Positions 1-5,822 of a DNA stretch of 12,060 bases are shown piece after piece. This stretch comes from CAINOH01 sp041663565 (GTDB lineage: Archaea; Micrarchaeota; Micrarchaeia; Norongarragalinales; CAINOH01): the NCBI GenBank assembly GCA_041663565.1, contig JBAYMJ010000030.1:1-12060 (forward strand). Direction: 5' to 3'. Position 1 is the stretch's first letter. The number at the start of each line of letters is the position of its first letter. The notes beneath the pieces were generated by a model. It was not told where the DNA came from and did not search any database. It saw only the letters and a list, made by a program, of their open reading frames with translations. The position numbers and the translations under genes were made by a program.

Positions 1-333
1 GCAATCTGGCTTGACGACGACCGCGTGCTTTCCAAGCTGCACGCGCTGCAAAAGCCCCAGGTCGAGTACCGGTTCTGGCTGTCCGCGCCGCTGCAGGAGC
101 GCGCAAAGCGCGTGGCGGCACGCGAAGGCAGGCCGTACGGCGACGCCCTGCAGCACCTGGAGAAGCGCGACGAGGAGAACGCGCAGAGGTACGCCAAATT
201 GTACGGCATAAACGTCGACTCGCTGCCCTTCGGGACAGTTGAAATCGACACGACCCGCAACAACGTGCAGCAGGTGGCGAACATCATAATTGATTGCGTG
301 GAAAGAAAGAACCTGCGCGGATTGAGAGTTTAG
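1..333 (+). CDS. cmk: Cytidylate (CMP) kinase, archaeal type, C-terminal part
   Basis: The reading frame is open from base 1 (first residues A-I-W-L-D-D-D-R), so the gene starts left of the window; about 110 C-terminal residues are present. CMP kinase moves phosphate from ATP to CMP or dCMP in cytosolic pyrimidine nucleotide metabolism. The visible part matches the end of the archaeal family: a strand followed by L-S-A-P-L-x-x-R-A-x-R-V-A-x-R-E-G (the arginine-rich lid), then a K-R-D-E-E-N-x-x-R-Y-x-x-L-Y-G-I-N segment and a closing I-D-T-T strand. The P-loop and CMP-binding part lie outside. In many archaea cmk is followed by rpl34e, rpl14e and cbf5; here rpl14e follows directly about 70 bases later and no L34e is seen. 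Adenylate kinase-like paralogues are less likely because of the lid and Y-G-I-N pattern. Confidence 0.85.
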   Translation, partial: AIWLDDDRVLSKLHALQKPQVEYRFWLSAPLQERAKRVAAREGRPYGDALQHLEKRDEENAQRYAKLYGINVDSLPFGTVEIDTTRNNVQQVANIIIDCVERKNLRGLRV

Positions 334-402
334 CGTTAATTGGCGTTTACGGGTTTTTCGTCCGTTTCGCCCAAGAATAATATTCAAAAGGTGTTTTACA
401 AC

Positions 403-567
403 ATGGGTGCAATCGAAGTAAACCGCAAGTGCGTCAAGACCCGCGGAAGGCACGCGGGCGAGGCCGTCACAGTAGTGAAGCTTCTGGACGGCAACTTCGC
501 CGAGGTGCGCGACGCGAAGGGCAAGGTCAAGCGCTGCAACGTCCAGCACTTGGAGCCGCTGGCATAA
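403..567 (+). CDS. rpl14e: Large ribosomal subunit protein eL14 (L14e), very short
   Basis: The product is a 54-residue protein of the 50S subunit, with an SH3-like (KOW-type) fold. It opens with M-G-A-I-E-V-N-R-K-C-V-K and continues with T-R-G-R-H-A-G-E, then L-L-D-G-N-F-A-E-V, and closes with K-R-C-N-V-Q-H-L-E-P-L. This is the order of the archaeal L14e core. The ATG at 403 is chosen because GGTG (391-394) lies nine bases upstream and the family begins at this residue; an in-frame upstream extension to 340 has no family support. As I recall, archaeal L14e usually runs to about 75-95 residues. Here the protein stops right after H-L-E-P, so the C-terminal helix is absent. A T-rich terminator follows at once. 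Confidence 0.88.
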   Translation: MGAIEVNRKCVKTRGRHAGEAVTVVKLLDGNFAEVRDAKGKVKRCNVQHLEPLA

Positions 568-576
568 TTTCGCAGA

Positions 577-612
577 ACTTTTTTTTTAACTTTTTATTTT
601 GTTTTTTATTCT
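577..612 (+). terminator. Oligo-T archaeal terminator after rpl14e
   Basis: Directly behind the rpl14e stop are several T runs (eight or more T, then TTTTTATTTTG, then TTTTTTATT) without a stable hairpin. Archaeal RNA polymerase terminates at such oligo-T tracts. The same A/T-rich stretch could hold a TATA-like element for cbf5, whose ATG is about 30 bases further on. Confidence 0.6.
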
Positions 613-643
613 CCCTAGTGCATACCCTATAATCTGATTCAAG

Positions 644-1519
644 ATGAAACACTCCATCCAAGACCTTCTCGAATATGGCTTCATCGTGCTTGACAAGCCA
701 ATGGGCCCCTCCTCGCACGAGGCATCCGCGTACGCGTCCAAGATACTCGAAGTCAAGAAGGCAGGTCACACCGGAACGCTTGACCCGAACGTGTCCGGCG
801 TCTTGATTATCCTGCTAAATTCAGCCTGCAAGGTGGCTTCCTACCTCCAGGAGACCGACAAGTCCTACGTCTGCGTGATGCAGACCGGAAGGCCGCACAC
901 GATGAAAGAAGTCGAGGGCGCTTTCGAGAATTTCAGAGGCAAAATCTACCAGACGCCCCCCCTTGCAAGCGCGGTTGCGCGCAAGCTGCGCATCCGTGAA
1001 ATCTACTCGCTGAAAATACTTGAAGTCGAGGGAAGGCGCGTGCTCTTTTCGTGCGACTGCGAAGCTGGAACTTACATACGCAAATTGTGCGAGGACGCGG
1101 GCCGCGTGCTCGGCAGCGGGGCGCAGATGCTTGAGCTGCGGCGCACGAAGGCGATGGGAATAAGCGAAAGCAAGGCGGTCGCGCTACAGCAGCTCTCGGA
1201 TGCGTACTGGCTCTACAAGGAAAAGGGAGTCGAGACCGAGCTGCGCAAAATTCTCCGGCCAATCGAGGAACTTGCATCATTTAGGAAAGTCGTAGTGACT
1301 GACTCCTATATCCCAAAAATAGTCCGCGGAATAGACCTGAAGAAAGCGGATGCCGAATCAATAGACAAGTCTGTCGCAAAGGACGACTGGGTCGGGCTAT
1401 ACAACAAAGACGGCGCGCTTTTGGCTGTTGCAAAGTCGCTTGTTGACTTTGCGCAAATAAAGGACGCGGAAGGGACGGCCGTTCTTTTCGACTTGGAGCG
1501 CGTAATCCGCACCGGCTAG
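644..1519 (+). CDS. cbf5: tRNA/rRNA pseudouridine synthase Cbf5 (dyskerin/TruB family)
   Basis: A 291-residue catalytic subunit of the H/ACA guide RNP, which converts uridine to pseudouridine in rRNA and also U55 in tRNA. The TruB-type catalytic core is clear: the N-terminal L-D-K-P-x-G-P-S-S-H motif (16-25), then G-H-T-G-T-L-D-P (41-48) with catalytic Asp47, the Y-V-C-V-M strand with G-R region, and the G-T-Y-I-R-K-L-C-E-D motif. A PUA domain occupies about residues 210-285 (V-V-V-T-D-S-Y-I-P-K-I through V-G-L-Y-N-K-D-G-A-L-L-A-V-A), as expected for Cbf5 rather than plain bacterial TruB. Somewhat short but complete. The ATG at 644 begins just before the first family motif; no strong ribosome binding site is seen, so a leaderless or short-leader mRNA is possible. 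Next to rpl14e, as in many archaea. It ends six bases from the convergent stop of the leftward operon. Confidence 0.96.
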   Translation: MKHSIQDLLEYGFIVLDKPMGPSSHEASAYASKILEVKKAGHTGTLDPNVSGVLIILLNSACKVASYLQETDKSYVCVMQTGRPHTMKEVEGAFENFRGKIYQTPPLASAVARKLRIREIYSLKILEVEGRRVLFSCDCEAGTYIRKLCEDAGRVLGSGAQMLELRRTKAMGISESKAVALQQLSDAYWLYKEKGVETELRKILRPIEELASFRKVVVTDSYIPKIVRGIDLKKADAESIDKSVAKDDWVGLYNKDGALLAVAKSLVDFAQIKDAEGTAVLFDLERVIRTG

Positions 1520-1525
1520 TCCTGT

Positions 1526-2206
1526 TCAGGCTTTCCTGCGCGCTTCCTTGCGCTTCTGCTCCTCCTGCTTTTCCTTGAGAATCCGCCTAGTGAAATTCTC
1601 GCTTGCGTTGCCGTGGTACTTGGCCCGGCCCATCAGTTCGTCCACCGTGGGGACCTGGCCGGTCCCGCCGTCGTGGAGGAAGTGCGTGTCGCGCGCGGCT
1701 GAATAAAGGCTTTCGGATATCCCGCAGTGCATCTTCGCCATCAGGCTAAAGTTCGCCTTCCCGCGGGGAAGCCTTTCCGTCAGGTCATTTGCCTTCTCAA
1801 GCGCCCTGTTGCGCAGCACGGTGTTGTCGAAAATCTTCCGGTTTTCGCCGACAATCTTCGTCCTTTCCTGGTAGTCCATGCTTGCGAGGCCGCTGGGCTT
1901 TGACTTTTGCGCGTTGCGCTCGTGCTGCGCAGCGACCGAGTTGTAGTGGTCGATGAGGTTCGACACGGTGTCGATGCCGCGCGTCTTCAGCGGGATTGCC
2001 TTCTTGAGGTTGGCGCTTATCCGCCTGGCGACAACTGCCGCCTTTGCGTGCGCGGAATAAAAGTCGGGGTGCCAGCGGTCCGCAAGCGCCTCCGCATTCC
2101 CCTTCTCGTGCCTGTGCAGGAGGGCGGTGTCGCGGGCGACGTCGTCGACAAGAAGTTCCATCCGCGTCTTCCTGTGCAACCCCGTGAGTTGTTCCGCGCT
2201 CGGCAT
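1526..2206 (-). CDS. Unrecognised basic helical protein, last gene of leftward operon (gene E)
   Basis: 226 residues; I do not recognise a family. The protein is mostly charged helix, with no signal peptide or membrane segment. Histidines are frequent, with H-R-H-E and W-H-P-D-F-Y-S-A-H-A-K near residues 31-55. Residues 168-176 read Y-S-A-A-R-D-T-H-F and are followed by a glycine-rich turn (G180-G181-T-G), resembling the A-x-x-H-F signature of two other proteins of this operon. The last 20 residues are a lysine/arginine/glutamate helix, possibly nucleic-acid or ribosome contacting (inference). The ATG at 2206 is the first in frame; GGAAGG lies about 11 bases upstream. It is separated from the preceding gene by 120 bases and its stop converges on that of cbf5 with six bases between. 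Confidence 0.8.
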   Translation of the reverse strand: MPSAEQLTGLHRKTRMELLVDDVARDTALLHRHEKGNAEALADRWHPDFYSAHAKAAVVARRISANLKKAIPLKTRGIDTVSNLIDHYNSVAAQHERNAQKSKPSGLASMDYQERTKIVGENRKIFDNTVLRNRALEKANDLTERLPRGKANFSLMAKMHCGISESLYSAARDTHFLHDGGTGQVPTVDELMGRAKYHGNASENFTRRILKEKQEEQKRKEARRKA

Positions 2207-2326
2207 CGGTAGTTCAGCCTTCCGTAACCTTTTCCTGAATTGTTCTGTGCAAACCCCGCTTTTTCATTGTTTGCTGTGGCGCCGCAAACCGACAACGGCC
2301 GGCAAGGGGGTGTTTGCGCCTTTTGC

Positions 2327-2650
2327 CTACCTGTGCTTCTGGACGCATTTCATCATCGGCCTGCCCGTCTTGGCGAAATGCTCGTCCGCAAGGGCGTACT
2401 GCTCCCTCGCCATCCTGTTCATTTTCCCGGTGTCGCGGCCGAGCGCAAGCAGCTCCAGCCTCTGGGCTATTATGGTGCGCAGGGTGCCGACGCGGTTGTG
2501 CATGCACACGTAATCCTCGTGCTTGGGGTCGTCGAGTACGGCCTTTTTCGTCGCAAGGATGTTCGTAAGCTCTCTCGTCTTGCTTGCAAGGACCTCCGAT
2601 GCCTCGTTGAGCATCTCGTCTCTGGTTTTAGGGTCTTTCCTGGTTGTCAT
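2327..2650 (-). CDS. Unrecognised small helical protein with D-P repeat and A-x-E-H-F motif (gene D)
   Basis: 107 residues, predicted all-helical, no known family recognised. Residues 27-70 (E-L ... V-L-D-D-P-K-H-E-D-Y ... L-A-L) align by eye with the third D-P repeat of the 367-residue protein of the same operon. Residues 86-98 (A-L-A-D-E-H-F-A-K-T-G-R-P) match residues 127-139 of the neighbouring 215-residue protein at many positions. The ATG at 2650 is chosen because upstream in-frame sequence is compositionally different and a weak GTGA element precedes it by about eight bases; an upstream GTG start at V-T-F-T-M is possible. It lies 56 bases after the preceding gene and is presumably cotranscribed. 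Function unknown. Confidence 0.78.
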   Translation of the reverse strand: MTTRKDPKTRDEMLNEASEVLASKTRELTNILATKKAVLDDPKHEDYVCMHNRVGTLRTIIAQRLELLALGRDTGKMNRMAREQYALADEHFAKTGRPMMKCVQKHR

Positions 2651-2706
2651 CGTGAATGTCACGCTCCGTGATTCGCTTTTTTGCCCCGCGGACCTTTTTT
2701 GGGAAG

Positions 2707-3354
2707 CTACGTAGCTTTCGGGATGCGCTCTTCCGGGACGTATTTTTTCAGCCGCATGATGGCCTCGGCGTGGTTTTTCTTCACGGCCGAAAGGGCAATC
2801 TCGTGCTGCCTCTGCATCGCCGGCGAGCCGCCTATGCGGCCGTACGAGCCCAGCAGCCCCCTTGCCGCGGTGTGGCACCTGTGGAACCCCCGGATGCAGG
2901 ACTCGTAAAGGTGGACGTCCCCGCCCACGAGGTCGGATGGCTGTCCGCCCTTACTGAAGTGGTGCTCGCAGAGCGCCTGCAGGCCCTGCGTGCACGCCTT
3001 TGCGGCTGAAATGTTCGCGGCTATCTTGCTGTCCGGGGCGGCGTGCCTGTCCGCGTTCGCAGCCTCGGCGTCCCTTAGCTTTGCCAGCACTTCGCTGCGG
3101 AACGCCGTAAGCGCCACAAGCGGCTCGCGCGCGTCCGCACTCGCTCCCGCGTAGGGCATCGGCGTGGTGTCGTAGCTGATGGATTTTTTCACTCCGCGTA
3201 TGAACCGCGAGTCGAACCGGTCGGGGTTCACCACCCTGCCGACCGTGAAGCGGTTCCGGTTGCCCGGCCTTCTTGCCGCAGCCGAGCCGGCAGCCCTTTC
3301 CGCTTCCCGCGTGATTTTCCTGATGAAACCCGACTCCCTCGGTTTTTGGGCCAT
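2707..3354 (-). CDS. Unrecognised basic protein with A-L-x-E-x-H-F signature (gene C)
   Basis: 215 residues, family not recognised. The N-terminal 60 residues are arginine-rich and probably flexible (S-G-F-I-R-K-I-T-R-E-A-E-R, then R-R-P-G-N-R-N-R). The rest is predicted helical with many His and Cys: residues 127-139 read A-L-C-E-H-H-F-S-K-G-G-Q-P, and residues 153-161 (C-I-R-G-F-H-R-C-H) and 184-195 contain further histidines. No classical zinc-finger spacing is evident. Start: two ATGs lie close together (3363 and 3354). The second is preferred because GGGAGG sits ten bases before it but only one base before the first. That binding site overlaps the stop of the upstream 86-residue gene, which indicates an operon. 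Confidence 0.8.
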   Translation of the reverse strand: MAQKPRESGFIRKITREAERAAGSAAARRPGNRNRFTVGRVVNPDRFDSRFIRGVKKSISYDTTPMPYAGASADAREPLVALTAFRSEVLAKLRDAEAANADRHAAPDSKIAANISAAKACTQGLQALCEHHFSKGGQPSDLVGGDVHLYESCIRGFHRCHTAARGLLGSYGRIGGSPAMQRQHEIALSAVKKNHAEAIMRLKKYVPEERIPKAT

Positions 3355-3369
3355 TGAAAACATCCCTCC

Positions 3370-3630
3370 CTATTTTCGCATTCCGAGCGCCTCGCGCAGT
3401 CCGGAAAGTTCAGTCTCGTACCCTTCAAGTTTTTTCTTCAGGTCCTTCCTGGGTTTACCTGTTATCCTGGTTCCTGAGTATACCGTGCCGCCATACAGCT
3501 TGTCTCTCAGGTTTTCTGCGGCCTTGGCCGTGTCGTCGTGCCTTTTCTGGAGTTGCCTGATGAGCTCTTCGCGCGGCAGTACCTGCGGCGGCAGGAACTT
3601 TGCCGGCTTTGTTGGTTTTCCAAAACGCAT
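3370..3630 (-). CDS. Unrecognised small coiled-coil-like protein (gene B)
   Basis: 86 residues, no family recognised. A basic, proline-rich start (M-R-F-G-K-P-T-K-P-A-K-F-L-P-P) is followed by two long charged helices: residues 20-46 with heptad-like leucines, and residues 60-86 (D-L-K-K-K-L-E-G-Y-E-T-E-L-S-G-L-R-E-A-L). A short G-G-T-V-Y-S-G-T-R-I-T-G-K linker separates them, so the likely shape is a helical hairpin. The ATG at 3630 has GGTG five bases upstream. Forty-five bases separate it from the previous gene and 15 bases from the next, whose ribosome binding site touches this stop codon. Too short to assign to the D-P repeat family. Confidence 0.75.
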   Translation of the reverse strand: MRFGKPTKPAKFLPPQVLPREELIRQLQKRHDDTAKAAENLRDKLYGGTVYSGTRITGKPRKDLKKKLEGYETELSGLREALGMRK

Positions 3631-3675
3631 CGTAACACCTTTTCCTCGTAATCGTCTTTTGTCGTCAAATCCTTT

Positions 3676-4779
3676 CTATCTCGTCCTATTGACCTCTATC
3701 CAGTGCCGGTTCGCAATGTCAAAAAGCTTTTTCGTGGATAAAACCCGCGAATCCGACTTGCCAATCCTTTGGCTGTCTTCGCCAGCCAGCCCTATGGCGC
3801 ATTCAAACAGGTCCTTGTGCAGCTGTTTATTTTTCTTTACGGCCTCGGCATATCCGGGGTTCTCCGGGTCCGAAATCACGTCGCGGCTGCCCTTGTTGAA
3901 CTCACGCAGCTCCTTGTTCAGCCCGCTCATCTTTCTTGCGATGTTTTTCCGTTCCGTACTGTCTTCGGCGTAGTAGTCGTGCCAATACACGTTGTTGCGG
4001 TGCTGCAATGCGGCCCGGATGTGCGCATCCGCAAATTCGTGGATTTTGCGGTTTTCCCGCAATTGCCCAATCAGGCCGATTCGTAATGCGAGGGTCATGC
4101 GAATTTTTGCGGCATCGATGTTGCTTTTCTTGAAGTCCTTGCTTGCAGGGTCGCTCATCGCGCCGGCTTTTTTCGAGTAAAGCTCGTTAAGTTCGTCCTG
4201 CAACCTGCATACCTGCCTTATCAGGCCGTCGTCCGGGACTGCTTGGTCCTTAGGGCTTTCGCCCAGTCCAAATATCGCCACGGGCAGTTTCCTGTTCTTG
4301 CTGACTTGGAAATGCCCTCCCCGCCGGAGCAGTTTCTTGACCACTTCCGGGGCTTGCACCGTTCCGTCAAGTATCTGGGCGCCCGTAGGCGTTTTGGAAA
4401 CATCGTCTTCATAGATGAGCGGCATCACGTCCTCAACAGCAAGCGGCAACTGCGACCGTAACGCCTCAACGTGGGCTTCGTAGGCTTTCTTGTGCAGTTC
4501 GGACGGCCGTTTGAAGACGTCCCCGTGCTCTGTGCTTGTGCTTCTTTCAAGGTCACGGGAAAGGTTGTAGTGGCGTAACGCCAAATCCTGGAGTTTTGCA
4601 TTGCTTGGGTCCCTATACCTTTCGCGTATCTTCAGGCTGTCGCTTGCCTCGCTGGCCGTTGATGCGGGTCGCCACATTTTGGTGACCCGGGCAAATTTCT
4701 TCGTCGCTCCGAGCGTGGAGGAAATAGCCTGTTTTCCTGCAACTATGGCCTTGCTGGTCTCCTCTTGGCGCGGGTTCAT
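3676..4779 (-). CDS. Unrecognised 367-residue helical protein with three D-P repeats; first gene of leftward operon (gene A)
   Basis: 367 residues; no known family recognised. The sequence is largely helical and soluble. By eye it contains three related segments: from R56-D57-P58 to A102-H103, from S209-D210-P211 to A252-H253, and from S303-D304-P305 to R358-H359-W360. Each has a D-P turn followed five residues later by L, F or Y, then helix, then an A-x-x-H motif. The third segment aligns with the 107-residue protein of the same operon. The central part (120-180) is different and may be a separate small domain (L-P-V-A-I-F-G-L-G at 165-173). The ATG at 4779 is chosen because GAGGAG lies six bases before it; an in-frame extension to 4866 would run through the promoter region. 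No catalytic motif seen. Confidence 0.82.
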   Translation of the reverse strand: MNPRQEETSKAIVAGKQAISSTLGATKKFARVTKMWRPASTASEASDSLKIRERYRDPSNAKLQDLALRHYNLSRDLERSTSTEHGDVFKRPSELHKKAYEAHVEALRSQLPLAVEDVMPLIYEDDVSKTPTGAQILDGTVQAPEVVKKLLRRGGHFQVSKNRKLPVAIFGLGESPKDQAVPDDGLIRQVCRLQDELNELYSKKAGAMSDPASKDFKKSNIDAAKIRMTLALRIGLIGQLRENRKIHEFADAHIRAALQHRNNVYWHDYYAEDSTERKNIARKMSGLNKELREFNKGSRDVISDPENPGYAEAVKKNKQLHKDLFECAIGLAGEDSQRIGKSDSRVLSTKKLFDIANRHWIEVNRTR

Positions 4780-4866
4780 CTGGGGCTCCTCTAGGTAGAA
4801 TATTCTGGTCGTTTTTGGGTTTAAATTCGGTCTTGTGCCCGATGCCGCCCTCGCAGGCCAACCCAC

Positions 4867-4880
4867 CCTTTTTATACCTT
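4867..4880 (-). promoter_or_regulatory. TATA box of the leftward operon
   Basis: On the minus strand the sequence reads GGTATAAAAAGGG, a good archaeal TATA box. It would start transcription near 4845, giving a leader of about 65 bases before the ATG at 4779. A second A/T-rich element (ATTTAAACCC on the minus strand, about 4816-4826) could act as a closer alternative promoter. Confidence 0.6.
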
Positions 4881-4905
4881 CTTTGCCACTATTATCTTCC
4901 GCTTT

Positions 4906-4965
4906 TCGGCAAGCTTGCCGACGAGTCAGGATGCAAGTTGCACCTGCCTATGCAGCATCGCTGCA
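4906..4965. promoter_or_regulatory. Three successive dyad elements between divergent promoters
   Basis: A perfect 16-base palindrome TCGGCAAGCTTGCCGA (4906-4921) is followed by TGCAAGTTGCA (4932-4942) and TGCAGCATCGCTGCA (4951-4965). Centres lie about 21 to 24 bases apart, near two helical turns. They sit between the leftward TATA box and the rightward TATA-like box of tRNA-Ser, so they are plausible operators. A short hairpin RNA is the alternative. Confidence 0.45.
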
Positions 4966-4970
4966 AAGGC

Positions 4971-4978
4971 TAATAAAA
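4971..4978 (+). promoter_or_regulatory. TATA-like box for tRNA-Ser / ribosomal protein operon
   Basis: TAATAAAA is centred about 30 bases before the first base of tRNA-Ser, the expected spacing for a transcription start a few bases upstream of the tRNA. It probably also serves the genes downstream. Confidence 0.55.
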
Positions 4979-5041
4979 TCAGAGATGCACTTTTTGGTTT
5001 TATTGCCGGGATGGCAGAGTGGTTAATGCGCAAGCCTGGAA

Positions 5042-5093
5042 TCAATAACGGACCTCTTGTTTGAGCCCTACGGGCTGTCGTCCGATTCCGGAA
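5042..5093 (+). other. tRNA-Ser intron 1, canonical position 37/38
   Basis: 52 nt. The fold has a central helix of C5036-G5039 with C5088-G5091 (four pairs, one G-U), bulges AAT (5040-5042) and AAA (5092-5094), and cuts after the second base of each bulge. Inner stems are CGGAC (5049-5053) with GTCCG (5080-5084) and AGCCC/GGGCT (5064-5068/5072-5076). GGAA at both borders makes the exact cut ambiguous but leaves the product unchanged. Confidence 0.88.
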
Positions 5094-5125
5094 AGCTTGT
5101 GGACGCAAGTCCTCCTGAGTTCGAA

Positions 5126-5163
5126 ACCAGCGGTTTTCACGATTGGAAACGCGATGGCGACAA
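5126..5163 (+). other. tRNA-Ser intron 2, T-loop position 59/60
   Basis: 38 nt between T-loop bases 59 and 60. The central helix TCG (5121-5123) pairs with CGA (5158-5160), with bulges AAA (5124-5126) and AAT (5162-5164). The inner hairpin has CCA/TGG and GCG/CGC pairs plus an extended stem up to 5138/5145. Cutting after the second base of each bulge gives the normal T-loop TTCGAAT. Confidence 0.88.
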
Positions 5164-5205
5164 TCTCAGTCCCGGCGTTTTATTCTTAAAAGGTGCTAAG
5201 ACAAA

Positions 5206-5817
5206 ATGGCAGATGTTCAACCAAAGGCAGCGGCCCCCAAGCCGGCCATACCCAAAGGCAAGCCAGGAATGCCGCAGGCGACCGGGCCCAAGAAGGACTA
5301 CGGCAAGGACTTCCGCGGAATCATCCGCCTCGCAGGCAAGGAATTGCGCGGGGAGCTCACTGTGGAGCGCGGGCTTGACGGAATCAGGGGCATCGGCCAC
5401 AACACCGCGAAGAACATCGCACGCATAATCACCAAGGAACTCAAGATTGACTCGAAGAAAGTAGTGGGAAACCTCACCGACGACGAGATTAACCGCATCG
5501 AGGACCTGCTCAAGGTAGTTGAGAAGCACCTCGTTCGCAAGCACCTGATGAACAGGCCCGTTGACACCGAGACCGGCGCCACTAGACACCTCATCGGCAA
5601 CGACTTGATGTTCGCAACCCGCCAGGACGTGCAGTTCGAGAAGGACACGCGCACGTGGCGCGGCTGGAGGCACACCATGGGCCAGCGCGTGCGCGGCCAG
5701 CACTCCAGGACAACTGGACGCACGGGCAGCTCGGTGGGAGTGCTCAAGAAGGCGCTCAAGCAGCAGAAGGCTGCAGGCGCTGACAAGGCAAAAGACTCCG
5801 GTAAGGACAAGAAGTGA
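5206..5817 (+). CDS. rps13: Small ribosomal subunit protein uS13
   Basis: 203 residues; the 30S head protein contacting the P-site tRNA and 5S-side bridges. The conserved archaeal core starts near residue 34 (K-D-F-R-G-I-I-R-L-A-G). It continues through the helix-two-turn-helix region with G-L-D-G-I-R-G-I-G-H-N-T-A and ends with the C-terminal R-G-W-R-H-T-M-G-Q-R-V-R-G-Q-H-S motif (about 151-166) and T-T-G-R-T-G. Archaeal S13 is typically near 150 residues; here a Pro/Ala/Lys-rich N-terminal tail of about 33 residues and a lysine-rich C-terminal tail (about 173-203) are added. ATG 5206 has GGTG ten bases upstream. First protein gene of the core operon; rps4 follows after five bases. Confidence 0.97.
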   Translation: MADVQPKAAAPKPAIPKGKPGMPQATGPKKDYGKDFRGIIRLAGKELRGELTVERGLDGIRGIGHNTAKNIARIITKELKIDSKKVVGNLTDDEINRIEDLLKVVEKHLVRKHLMNRPVDTETGATRHLIGNDLMFATRQDVQFEKDTRTWRGWRHTMGQRVRGQHSRTTGRTGSSVGVLKKALKQQKAAGADKAKDSGKDKK

Positions 5818-5822
5818 TTTTG

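Larger units (their letters stand above)
5005..5177 (+). tRNA. tRNA-Ser(GGA) with two introns (37/38 and 59/60)
   Basis: A class II tRNA. The acceptor GCCGGGA (5005-5011) pairs with TCCCGGC (5170-5176), discriminator G5177. The D-stem is GCA/TGC (5014-5016 and 5027-5029). The anticodon stem CAAGC (5031-5035) pairs with GCTTG (5095-5099), and the loop after splicing is CTGGAAA, with anticodon GGA at 5038-5040 reading UCC/UCU. The variable arm is GGAC-GCAA-GTCC (5101-5112). T-stem CTGAG (5115-5119) pairs with CTCAG (5165-5169). Removing 5042-5093 (52 nt) and 5126-5163 (38 nt) leaves 83 nt. The long variable arm and discriminator G agree with serine. It lies 28 bases upstream of rps13 and may be cotranscribed with it. 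Confidence 0.95.

Noticed and set aside
2127..3009. Long plus-strand reading frames opposite the leftward genes (for example 2240-2671 and 2656-3009)
   Set aside because: They lie antisense to genes with good ribosome binding sites and shared motifs; the plus frames are low-complexity or Ser/Pro/Arg-rich shadows of GC-rich coding sequence.
3179..3973. 264-residue plus-strand open frame
   Set aside because: It spans three leftward genes and their spacers, its composition (Ser/Phe/Leu/Pro-rich) is typical of an antisense frame, and there is no start signal.
5137..5703. 188-residue minus-strand frame across rps13
   Set aside because: Antisense to a certain ribosomal protein gene and overlapping the tRNA-Ser gene; no independent support.
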